37,800 nucleotides of DNA from Planctomycetota bacterium (GTDB taxonomy: Bacteria > Planctomycetota > Phycisphaerae > WQYP01): assembly GCA_021810145.1 (NCBI GenBank), contig JAJZJL010000034.1:1-37800 (forward strand), given 5' to 3'. The notes beneath the pieces were generated by a model. It did not search any database, was not told the origin of the DNA, and saw only the letters and a program-made list of their open reading frames with translations. This document shows, piece after piece, positions 29,430 to 37,800 of the stretch. A program made the translations under genes and the position numbers. Position 1 is the first letter of the stretch, and each line of letters starts with the position of its first letter.

Positions 29430-30466
29430 CCACCGCATTACACACTGTGTTGATTCTGGCGGCTGCCCCGGCGGACAATCGATGGTATGCGGCCATCTGG
29501 CCATGGGCGATTCTTGCCATTGCTGGACTCGTCGGCTCGATGATTTTCAGCGGAATGGAAACCGGCCTGTACACCCTTTCCCGTCTGCGGCTGCAGTTGC
29601 GATCATGGCGAAGAGATCCGGCGGCGCTGCAGGTGGAACGCTGGCTGCGGGCACCGGCGGCCGTGCTGGCAGGATTGTTGATCTGGCAGAATATCTGTAA
29701 CTTTGCTGTTTCAGCGGCCGCTACCGTGATTCTGCGCGACGTCGACGTTCCGGATCAAATTCAGGCGTTGCTGACCACCTTTCTTCTCACCCCGTTCATG
29801 TTGCTGGTTGCGGAAATTATTCCCAAGGACATGTTCATGATCCATGCCGACCAGTGGACCTATCGCCTGACCGGATTTTTAAAATCCGCATTGCGGCTGA
29901 TCACCATCATTCCACTGCTGCCTCTGTTGCTGCTGCTTAATATTCTGGCGCTGCGGCTTTTCAGGTCGGGCGATATAAAAACCGGTTCGGCACCGGCGGT
30001 TCTGAGTTTTGCTGAGGAATCATCCGCGACGGGCCTGATCAGTGATACGCAGCGCGATTTAATCAGTCGGGCGTTGCGCATGGCCCACGTGGTGGTGGGG
30101 GATGTGATGGTGCCATGGAATCGTGTTATTGGAATTCCGCAGACCATCAGTCGCGTGGGTTTTCGCGCGCTGGTGCGGCGATATCATGTGTCTCGTCTTC
30201 CGGTACTGGGCCGCAGCACGGAGGACATTCTCGGTGTGGTTAATGTCGTTGATGTGCTGGGACAGAAAGATGGCTTTAATATCAAGGCTAATCTCCAACA
30301 ACCCATTACGTTATTTCCTGAACAATCGGTGCGCTCGGCCATAACACTTATGCAGTCCGCCCGCCAAACTCTGGCCATTGTGGTTAACCGGCAAGGCCGC
30401 CCCATGGGACTCGTGACCATGAAAGATCTGGTGGAGGAACTCATCGGCGAATTGCAAAGCTGGTGA
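29426..30466 (+). CDS. CNNM (DUF21-CBS) membrane protein, second copy, lacking the C-terminal CorC_HlyC domain
   Basis: IFSGMETGLYTLSRLRL; VGDVMVPWNRVIGIP; IVVNRQGRPMGLVTMKDLVEELIGELQSW at the C-terminus; ATGA overlap with upstream gene. Confidence 0.88.
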   Translation: MTTALHTVLILAAAPADNRWYAAIWPWAILAIAGLVGSMIFSGMETGLYTLSRLRLQLRSWRRDPAALQVERWLRAPAAVLAGLLIWQNICNFAVSAAATVILRDVDVPDQIQALLTTFLLTPFMLLVAEIIPKDMFMIHADQWTYRLTGFLKSALRLITIIPLLPLLLLLNILALRLFRSGDIKTGSAPAVLSFAEESSATGLISDTQRDLISRALRMAHVVVGDVMVPWNRVIGIPQTISRVGFRALVRRYHVSRLPVLGRSTEDILGVVNVVDVLGQKDGFNIKANLQQPITLFPEQSVRSAITLMQSARQTLAIVVNRQGRPMGLVTMKDLVEELIGELQSW

Positions 30467-30469
30467 CAC

Positions 30470-31648
30470 TCAAGCGCCGATGGCTTTCAGTGCGGCGAGT
30501 TCTTTTTGCGCCAGTTCGCGCTGCGTGCCGTCGTGCAGTTTGGGCAGGGCTTTCTGAAATAGATCAATAGCCCGATTCCGATTGATAAAATACCGCGCAT
30601 AAATCAATGCCAGTACGAGCTGGACCTGATCACAGTTGGCGCCGGTTCCGTAGTATTTCAGGTAATCTTCGTAGGCGTCGGCGGCCTGGGGATAATGCCC
30701 GGCTGCCATAAGCTGATTGGCTATATCCAACTGGATTTGGGCCGAGAGTACCTGCGCTGGATCAAGTTTCTTTAACTCAAGGTAAACATTGGCGGCCTCC
30801 GGCAGCAGATGATCTCGGCGCAGTTCGGTAATGCGGTTTCGCAGTTCCTGGCAGCGAAGATAATCAGGATCGTCGGACCGCAACGGCATGGGGCCGTCCG
30901 GTCGAACGATGTTGCCGCCTTGCGGAGCGGTTGCGAAAGGGTTAAATCCGGCCGCCACCATCGAGCGGTACACATGCCTGCGTCGCAGTCGATTGATCAA
31001 AGCCAGCAGGTCCGATTGATCGCGCGGCACCAGTCGCATCGCCAGCAGAATGATTCCCACGGTAAAGCCGGTGGTATATCCGGTGAGATGGGCAAAATGG
31101 GCAACGTTGTCATTGCGGCCCGGGAAAATTTCCCCGGCCAGATCAAAGGTCACAATTTCAAAGATGACAAACAGCAGACTTGGCACCTTGAAGATAAAGA
31201 AGAAAAACCAGACGCGAATATTGGTCATGGGGGCCAGCACCAGAAACATTCCCGCCACGGCCGCAATAGCTCCCGATGCCCCCAGTGTTGGTGCGCCGGA
31301 TGTTAAAACCTGCCCGACACCGGCAAAAATACCGCCCGCCAGGAAAAACAATAAATAGGGAATATGCCCCAGTCTCTCATTGACGACATCGCCAAAGACC
31401 CATAAAAACAGCATATTTCCCAATATGTGCATGATGCTGGCATGGAGAAACAGGTACGTGACAAACTGATATAAATGCAGATGCTGTCGCCACAGCAGAA
31501 ACTTGCCCCATCCGGAATTTACACCCAGATAATGGGCGCTGGGATTGTCCGGGTGCGAAATCAAATAGATGACAAAACACAGCGCAATAATCGCCCAGTT
31601 CATCCATGGAGTGCGCCGTCGGGGTGCATCAGTACCTATCGGGATCAT
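30470..31648 (-). CDS. Rhomboid-family intramembrane serine protease with C-terminal TPR-like region
   Basis: HASIMHILGNMLFLWVFGDVVNERLG; LGASGAIAAVAGMFLVL (catalytic Ser); HFAHLTGYTTGF; TPR-like QAADAYEDYLKYYG. Confidence 0.92.
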   Translation of the reverse strand: MIPIGTDAPRRRTPWMNWAIIALCFVIYLISHPDNPSAHYLGVNSGWGKFLLWRQHLHLYQFVTYLFLHASIMHILGNMLFLWVFGDVVNERLGHIPYLLFFLAGGIFAGVGQVLTSGAPTLGASGAIAAVAGMFLVLAPMTNIRVWFFFFIFKVPSLLFVIFEIVTFDLAGEIFPGRNDNVAHFAHLTGYTTGFTVGIILLAMRLVPRDQSDLLALINRLRRRHVYRSMVAAGFNPFATAPQGGNIVRPDGPMPLRSDDPDYLRCQELRNRITELRRDHLLPEAANVYLELKKLDPAQVLSAQIQLDIANQLMAAGHYPQAADAYEDYLKYYGTGANCDQVQLVLALIYARYFINRNRAIDLFQKALPKLHDGTQRELAQKELAALKAIGA

Positions 31649-31894
31649 GTATGCCTCTGGGTCAACCTATATCGCCGCCAATCGCATCTTCTATTATTGA
31701 GATATTGGCATAGCAGGTCAAACCGCAATACTTTTTAATCGCGGCGCCTGGCGCATTTGGATCGCGCATTGCGTTCAACCACATGACACTCCGGCAAGCC
31801 GCCCCGACATCCGCAATCTTTCGCCGATCTCAACCGCCATGTGTGGAGAATCCGATAACCATCGGCTCTTTGCGGATGATGCCGTTTTAATCTG

Positions 31895-32058
31895 AGAGCC
31901 TGTTTAAAAAGTCCGGTGCGGGTTCATTGGCTTGGCAAATGGACGGATGCAAGAACGCAGATCCGAAACATATTCCGGAATATGTTGAGGATTCAGGACG
32001 CCGCGGACGGCCGTTTGCCAAGCCAAGGCGCTCCCAGGGGAATTTCCAAACAGGCTCT
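31895..32058. mobile_element. 164-bp palindromic element (MITE/REPIN-like candidate)
   Basis: Arms 31895-31976 and 31977-32058 match without gaps at about 56/82 positions by hand count; 11-bp perfect tips AGAGCCTGTTT/AAACAGGCTCT; 13-bp TTGGCTTGGCAAA/TTTGCCAAGCCAA; central 20-bp palindrome AACATATTCCGGAATATGTT. Confidence 0.7.
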
Positions 32059-32231
32059 ATGTCCCGGTGGCCATGGGGATGAAAACCTGCGGTATCGCGC
32101 TGTTTGCGCGCCGCGCAAGGCTTGGCGCATCGCTTTCATCGCGGCCAGAGAGTTGCATCAAAACGCCGGGGCGGATACAAACAATGGAATTGGATTGGGA
32201 TAACCGCCCATAACCGGCGGCCAGCCAAAAC

Positions 32232-32304
<73 letters not shown>

Positions 32305-32473
32305 ATACTTGATTTTACGCGTGTTTCGGCATTTCATTCGCGGCGTGTTCGCTTCCGAACAGGCCTTTATTGTTTGCCTGGCACGATTCAGCGTGTTCAC
32401 TGCTGCCATGCGCGGTCTCTCCGGCATCCACTTGCCGCCGGCGTGATCGAATGCAAGTGCGACTGATCAGCGA

Positions 32474-35392
32474 TCAATGCCGGGCGGTAAGTAAAAATGC
32501 TTCACCGCGCGTGGTATTGACTTGCAACACCTTCCCGGAAATGACCGCCGGCTTTCTTCCGGAAATCCGCAATTCCACCGCATGGCCCGGCCACGGATTG
32601 GCGATGGAACACACGCCGCCGCGCTGGCTGATAATCCGCACATAGCCGATCTGACCTTGATCAATGGCACTGGAAACCAGAAAGTCTCCGCAAGCCAGAA
32701 GGTTGCCAAATGAAGCGTTCTGGTTGTTGGGCCAATCAGGAAACAGATGGATATGTTTTTGATAGCTTTGCAGAAACATGGCGCAGATTGTCGTTGGCAC
32801 GGTCGCTTCATTTTCCACGCCGCCGTTTCCGATGTTGTACGCAAAATTGGGAAATCCAATGTGCGTAACCAGCAGATGCAGGTGCCGCAGTATGGTTTGC
32901 GGATTGTACCCGGCGCAGGCGGCTGCGGGATAAAAGCTTGATGTATTGTTGGCGTCATACCATGTTTGTTGAAAGCGTATGGTATTCAATGCCGCCTGGC
33001 GCAAAAACCGCGGACTTTCCAGGCCGACGGCCCATGCCGGAAAAATCGCCTGATGTGAATTCATCCCCGCGGAAGAACCCGTTACGCGAAGCGGTGGATT
33101 GGGTGACAGTAGTTGGCCCAGATAAATCCATTGCGATCCCTTCATCGCATTGCGAATGACATATTTCCCCTGCGTGGCACCACGGCCGACGGCATGGACA
33201 ATCGGACCGATGGAAGAGGCCGGAACAACCGGCAGCGGACTTAAATGAGCAAGAATATGCCGCCATTTTCCCGCATCAGGATCACCGATTTGCAACGTCT
33301 GATTGATATCCAGCAGCCCGGAATACAGCATCCGCAAAAATGCGATGCTTGTGGCCGGATTGACATCATGGGGATAATGCAGTTCATCGGCGGCATCGTT
33401 GTAGTCCATGTATACGCCGTTTTTCAGCACCAGATAATGATCCCAGAATTGCGCCACGCCGCGCAGAAAGGGATATACCCGCCGGGCGTATCGCACGCTG
33501 CGGGTGTAACGCCAGCGTTGCAGACAATCCACGCTGGTAAACAACGCATCGGATTTCTGCCGAATGGCTTTTGCGCCGTCTGCACTCCAGCCCGGCAGGG
33601 GGCTTAAATGGGCGTAGAAGAATAATCCATGATAATGCCGGTGCCGGGCCAGGCCCCGGCCGCGCTTCATCCAATCCAGCGGGGCCTGATCGTAATTGTC
33701 CGCCAGTGCAACATGATTGGTCGGATATGCCGCCCAGTAGGGCGCTTCATAGTTGTAATCAAGGGTGTAATCTCCGTTCCAGCCCATATTGGGCGTGGTA
33801 ATGAAATTGCCCCACAACCCCGGCGCAATATTTCCCGGTGCACTGCAACATGCCAACACGTATAAGGAGCCGTACCAGGCGCTTTGAATTTTTTTATCCG
33901 CCAGTTTCACGTAGGATCGTTGCCAGAATTTTCTCCACCACGCCAGATGCTGCTTCCATAAATGTTCCACGCCGGATGCGGATAATGAATTCAGCAATTT
34001 CAATGATGCGGCACGGTCGTTCGGCGCGTCACGATCATCCATGGCGGATAACAGTACCGTGGCGTTTGCTCCGGCTTGCAGTGTCAGTGTTACCTGCCCA
34101 TGCGCAATATCCGAAGCACCGCCCAAAACACGCACCGCCAGCAGACCGCGGGGTGAACACCCGTCGAAGGGAAGGCTCTTATCACCCGGGTGAATGGCAT
34201 TCCAATCCCATTGCGGTCCAACAACTTGTGCGGCAGTCGGGAAATGATTCGTCGCCGCCACGGCTGTTCCATTGACCACCAGAGAAAGGGTTTTGCCGTT
34301 ATAGATCGCCGCGACATGCGACCAACGGTTCATCGGCAGCGGTTGTGAAGCGGTAACTCGCACGCGGTTAAGCATCGCCGAGAGCTTCCCGTCGATGGTG
34401 GAAAAGGCAAAGCCATAGGAAATCTGCGGTGGATTAGGCCCCGGCTGCATCCAATGCTGCCAAGTATCGCTGGTCATGGCGCTGAAAATAGCCTGCTGCC
34501 CCTTTGCCGATCTTGGATAAACCCACGCCGATACCGTAAACGCTCGCTCCGGCATGGCCAGATTCCCGCAATCCATACGCGTTGATTTGCCTTGCGGCCG
34601 CCTGGCTTGCTTTACATCGCTTAAAAAGGAAAATCGCGTTGGCAATCGCACCGCACGCGCTGCCGAGGGCATATTACCAAGCAGGCTCGGGGAAGCCGCC
34701 TTCGGCAGAACCTGCACCTTGGCAATCAGACCATGAAATATTCCCGCCGGATCACGTCCGCTGGGCTCACCGATGCGGGCATCAACCGTATCGGGTGAAA
34801 CGCGCAGCCATCGGACGGCACCGGTTCGTCCGAACATTCCTTTTGCGCCGTGTGTGCCCCATCCATCTAATAAGGTGGCGTTGATGGCCAGAGGTAATTC
34901 ACCGCTGTTATGCAGTTGCAGCACCAGCAGATTATCCGGATCAGCCACCCATGATCTGAAGACCAGTGCATGTCCGTCGCGCCCGACAAATTTCCCGGTA
35001 ACATCTGCCGGGCCTGTGTTTTCATGCGTCAGATAGCTCGCGTTGCGCAATGCCGCAATAGACATGCTCAGGCGTCCCACCGGCATGATCCGGCCGCGCA
35101 AAACACTCCAGAAGTCATCGCGGCCGAGATAAAACTGCGGGTTATTGGGTGCTCCGCCCAGCACTGAACCCAGGCTGCCATTTCCCAGCAGCGGCCCGCC
35201 GGGCATGGTCCGTGATGGAACCCAGCCCGGTGGACGCGTCCATACGCCTCTGACCTTGGATGCCAAGGCGTTGGCGGTAGGGCCTGTTTTCGGCACTGCC
35301 GGAATTGCCGATGCAAGGCCGATTCCGCCGGCCGCATTCACGGCAAACCCCATAAACGCCAACATCCAACATGCTTGCGAAGATTTCATCAT
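32474..35392 (-). CDS. Secreted glycoside hydrolase, GH95-like (alpha/alpha)6 catalytic region with inserted LamG-like domain
   Basis: Signal peptide; GGPLLGNGSLGSVLGG; LamG-like AFTVSAWVYPRS...WSHVAAIYNGKTLSLVVNGTAV; NMGWNGDYTLDYNYEAPYWAAYPTNHVALADNY. Confidence 0.75.
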   Translation of the reverse strand: MMKSSQACWMLAFMGFAVNAAGGIGLASAIPAVPKTGPTANALASKVRGVWTRPPGWVPSRTMPGGPLLGNGSLGSVLGGAPNNPQFYLGRDDFWSVLRGRIMPVGRLSMSIAALRNASYLTHENTGPADVTGKFVGRDGHALVFRSWVADPDNLLVLQLHNSGELPLAINATLLDGWGTHGAKGMFGRTGAVRWLRVSPDTVDARIGEPSGRDPAGIFHGLIAKVQVLPKAASPSLLGNMPSAARAVRLPTRFSFLSDVKQARRPQGKSTRMDCGNLAMPERAFTVSAWVYPRSAKGQQAIFSAMTSDTWQHWMQPGPNPPQISYGFAFSTIDGKLSAMLNRVRVTASQPLPMNRWSHVAAIYNGKTLSLVVNGTAVAATNHFPTAAQVVGPQWDWNAIHPGDKSLPFDGCSPRGLLAVRVLGGASDIAHGQVTLTLQAGANATVLLSAMDDRDAPNDRAASLKLLNSLSASGVEHLWKQHLAWWRKFWQRSYVKLADKKIQSAWYGSLYVLACCSAPGNIAPGLWGNFITTPNMGWNGDYTLDYNYEAPYWAAYPTNHVALADNYDQAPLDWMKRGRGLARHRHYHGLFFYAHLSPLPGWSADGAKAIRQKSDALFTSVDCLQRWRYTRSVRYARRVYPFLRGVAQFWDHYLVLKNGVYMDYNDAADELHYPHDVNPATSIAFLRMLYSGLLDINQTLQIGDPDAGKWRHILAHLSPLPVVPASSIGPIVHAVGRGATQGKYVIRNAMKGSQWIYLGQLLSPNPPLRVTGSSAGMNSHQAIFPAWAVGLESPRFLRQAALNTIRFQQTWYDANNTSSFYPAAACAGYNPQTILRHLHLLVTHIGFPNFAYNIGNGGVENEATVPTTICAMFLQSYQKHIHLFPDWPNNQNASFGNLLACGDFLVSSAIDQGQIGYVRIISQRGGVCSIANPWPGHAVELRISGRKPAVISGKVLQVNTTRGEAFLLTARH

Positions 35393-35539
35393 ATCAGCCC
35401 CTTCCGGTGAACCGGTAAATAAATCGCGGTGGGCAACGGCAAAAAAGCCAGTCGCCTGCCGAACACTCAGGAGGCATAAAGCCTCAGCGGCATTCTACCT
35501 GACATGTCATATCCTTAAAACGTCATCCCGGCCGCCAGC

Positions 35540-35568
35540 TTGACTTCCGCGGAATATTGGTATACAAT
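35540..35568 (+). promoter_or_regulatory. Putative promoter of marR-like gene
   Basis: TTGACT 35540-35545, 17-bp spacer, TACAAT 35563-35568; ATG starts 8 nt downstream. Confidence 0.5.
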
Positions 35569-35575
35569 TAAACCA

Positions 35576-36064
35576 ATGAGTGCAGTGTCAAAAAGTTCTG
35601 GTGTGTCGCCGCGGCTCAATGTTCTGGTGCCGGATGCCCAATTGCCTCGGGAAAACTGGCTGGCCATTGCCCGTGTCTACTCGCTGATGACCAAGCAATT
35701 GGATCGCAGTTTACGCGAAATACATCTCACCATCTCCCAGTTTGAAGTACTGATGATCCTCAGCAGTAAAGAAGGGATCTCCCAGCAGGATCTGGCGCAA
35801 AGCCTGCTGGTCACCAAGGGTAATGTGTGCACGGTTCTGGGCCGAATGGAAAAAAGCAAATGGGTTCTGCGGCGGCAGGACCCGGATGATCGCCGCGCCA
35901 ATTGCCTGCATCTGACGGAAAAAGGCCGCGAGCTGGTTGAAAAGGCGGCACCGCTGGCAGCCAGAGAGGTGCGAATGCTGATGGACAGCTTATCGTTGTC
36001 TGAGCAGCGGTCGCTCCACGGTCTATTGGATCGTCTGGAGGGTTCACTGGGGCATTGGATTTAA
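35576..36064 (+). CDS. MarR-family transcriptional regulator
   Basis: Winged-helix: LTISQFEVLMILSSKEGISQQDLAQSLLVTKGNVCTVLGRMEKSKWVLRRQDPDDRRANCLHLTEKG. Confidence 0.93.
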   Translation: MSAVSKSSGVSPRLNVLVPDAQLPRENWLAIARVYSLMTKQLDRSLREIHLTISQFEVLMILSSKEGISQQDLAQSLLVTKGNVCTVLGRMEKSKWVLRRQDPDDRRANCLHLTEKGRELVEKAAPLAAREVRMLMDSLSLSEQRSLHGLLDRLEGSLGHWI

Positions 36065-36084
36065 CTTTGCGTTAACAAAACGTA

Positions 36085-36108
36085 TGTCAATCAATGAAAT
36101 GATTGTGA
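36085..36108. promoter_or_regulatory. Candidate operator upstream of wrbA
   Basis: TGTCAATCA-ATGAAA-TGATTGTGA inverted repeat (7 of 9 arm positions). Confidence 0.4.
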
Positions 36109-36132
36109 TGTTTTCTTTTTAAGGAGTTTGTC

Positions 36133-36753
36133 ATGTCGGTTAAAGTGCACATCGTCTTTTACAGCATGTACGGCCACATCTGGAAAATGGCCGAAGCCGT
36201 TGCCGCCGGAGCGCGGGAAGCAGCCGGGGCGGATGTTAAAATTTTCCGCGTGCCGGAAACCATTCCTGCCGACATTCTCGAAAAGTACGGAGCCGCCGGC
36301 GCGCAAAAAGCTTTCGCCCATATTCCGGTTATTGCTCCCGCGCAACTCACTGAGGCGGATGCCATTATCTTCGGCACGCCGACCCGCTTTGGGAATATGG
36401 CGGCACAGATGCGGAATTTTCTGGATCAGACCGGCCAGATCTGGGCCACCGGCGGATTGATCGGCAAGGTGGGCAGTGTTTTCGCCAGCAGTGCTTCGCA
36501 GCATGGCGGGCAGGAAACCACCATCACCAGTTTCCACACCACGCTGCTGCATCATGGCATGGTCATTGTCGGTGTGCCGTACTCTGAACAGCGCCTCGTG
36601 GCCATGGATCAGGTCTCCGGTGGAACACCTTACGGTGCCACGACTCTGGCTGGTGCCAAAGGCGATCGCAATCCGAGCGAAAATGAATTGGCCATTGCCC
36701 GCTTTCAGGGTAAGCATGTCGCGCAGATCGCGGCCAGGCTGGCTGCCAAATAA
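36133..36753 (+). CDS. wrbA: NAD(P)H:quinone oxidoreductase, WrbA type
   Basis: [101 protein letters not shown]. Confidence 0.95.
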   Translation: MSVKVHIVFYSMYGHIWKMAEAVAAGAREAAGADVKIFRVPETIPADILEKYGAAGAQKAFAHIPVIAPAQLTEADAIIFGTPTRFGNMAAQMRNFLDQTGQIWATGGLIGKVGSVFASSASQHGGQETTITSFHTTLLHHGMVIVGVPYSEQRLVAMDQVSGGTPYGATTLAGAKGDRNPSENELAIARFQGKHVAQIAARLAAK

Positions 36754-37094
36754 ATCAGCCAGGGCTGGAAGAATGTTCCCGGCGCAACGGGCCGTGAATG
36801 ATTGTTCAAGCCAGCCGCCTTTTGCGCAGAGCTTCCGCGAGCAGCGGTTTTGAGTTCCGCGCTGCATCCATGCTGGTGTTGAATGGTTCCGCCTCCGCAT
36901 GCAGTTGTGGTCTGCCTGGTACGCCGGAACGATGGAAGCTTTCGGCGCATTGCTCTGTGCACTGGCAAGTCCTGGCAAAGCGGGCGGGTCAGGTTCTGTT
37001 ATGCTCCAGCCGTGCCGCAGAGCAGCTTGTGCGTATCGCCCGACACCCGCTGAGGTGTAACGCCGTGATAAAATGAAAAATAAGGAGACCCGCC

Positions 37095-37667
37095 ATGTCC
37101 GTGCCGGAAAGAATTCCCGATGCCCCCATTGATTCAATGTTCATCGAGCGCTGGTCGCCCCGGGCTTTTTCAACGCGCCCACTTTCGGATCAAATGGTGC
37201 GATCTCTTTTTGAAGCTGCGCGCTGGGCTCCGTCGTGTTCCAATGAACAACCATGGCTGTTTGCGTATGCGGTCAGTGAATCCGGAAGAGCCAAAATTGC
37301 TGATCTGCTGGTAGCGCAGAATCAGGTGTGGGCGGCGAAAGCGCCGTTACTGATGGTGGTCTTCGCCCGGCGGAATTTTGCTCATAACGGCAAACCCAAC
37401 GCCTGGCACAGCTTTGATGCCGGCGCGGCATGGATGAGTCTGGCCCTGCAGGCCCACAAATTGGGGCTGTTCGCTCATGCCATGGGGGGCTTTGACGTGG
37501 ATCGCTCCTATGCGGCACTGGGCCTTGATAAAGAAACGCATGCCGCCATCGCCGCAATTGCGGTGGGCTATTACGGTGCTCCCGCCGAACTGCCGGCTCC
37601 GTTGCAGGCCCGCGAAGTTCCGGGGCCGCGCTCCCCAATGGCTGACAAGCTGCTTCTGATTCAGTAG
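37095..37667 (+). CDS. Nitroreductase-family protein
   Basis: ERWSPRAFSTRPLSDQMVRSLFEAARWAPSCSNEQPWLFAYA; AWMSLALQAHKLGLFAHAMGGFD. Confidence 0.92.
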   Translation: MSVPERIPDAPIDSMFIERWSPRAFSTRPLSDQMVRSLFEAARWAPSCSNEQPWLFAYAVSESGRAKIADLLVAQNQVWAAKAPLLMVVFARRNFAHNGKPNAWHSFDAGAAWMSLALQAHKLGLFAHAMGGFDVDRSYAALGLDKETHAAIAAIAVGYYGAPAELPAPLQAREVPGPRSPMADKLLLIQ

Positions 37668-37800
37668 CCGCCACGTCCACCCGTTCGACACACCGCCGCA
37701 GTCGCCCAATGGCCGGGACGGGTGCTCAATAATGGGTGTGAGCCGGAACTGGCCGCTGGTCTCCCACAGCTTAACGTGCCGCAATGTTGTCGAAGCCTTG

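Noticed and set aside
36091-37137. 348-aa minus-strand ORF
   Set aside because: Fully antisense to wrbA and the start of the nitroreductase gene; composition is typical of shadow ORFs in GC-rich DNA and no family motif is visible.

Overview
The window is ordinary bacterial chromosome with about 27 supported protein genes and one tRNA. Gene style suggests Planctomycetota, probably Phycisphaerae-like: a prepilin-type protein with an H-X9-DG-like C-terminus, PEP-CTERM sorting, LPS genes and a LamG-bearing GH95-like enzyme. This placement is inference only. Recognisable genes: cupin, HEAT-repeat lipoprotein, Lnt, PfkB/KdgK-like kinase, polyprenyl synthase, HtrA-type protease, WaaA/KdtA, a MacAB-TolC-type efflux operon, NlpC/P60-like lipoprotein, GH25 + PEP-CTERM surface protein, SerA-like dehydrogenase, two tandem CNNM/CorC-type proteins, rhomboid-TPR protein, tRNA with CAU anticodon (tRNA-Ile2-like), MarR regulator, WrbA and a nitroreductase. 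The best candidate for an undescribed system is at ~12.07-14.59 kb. It has an A/T-rich upstream element and a promoter whose 19-bp spacer contains a G9 tract, followed by a ~260-nt leader with at least five inverted repeats. Downstream are a secreted 10-cysteine small protein, a secreted protein of unknown function, and an ATGA-overlapping MauE/DoxX-like redox membrane protein. Other notable structures are a 164-bp exactly centre-symmetric palindromic element beside the tRNA, and a ~190-bp heptanucleotide repeat tract (AAATYTC) that shares a flanking motif with the repeat at the window's left end. All calls come from reading the sequence; no database search was run.
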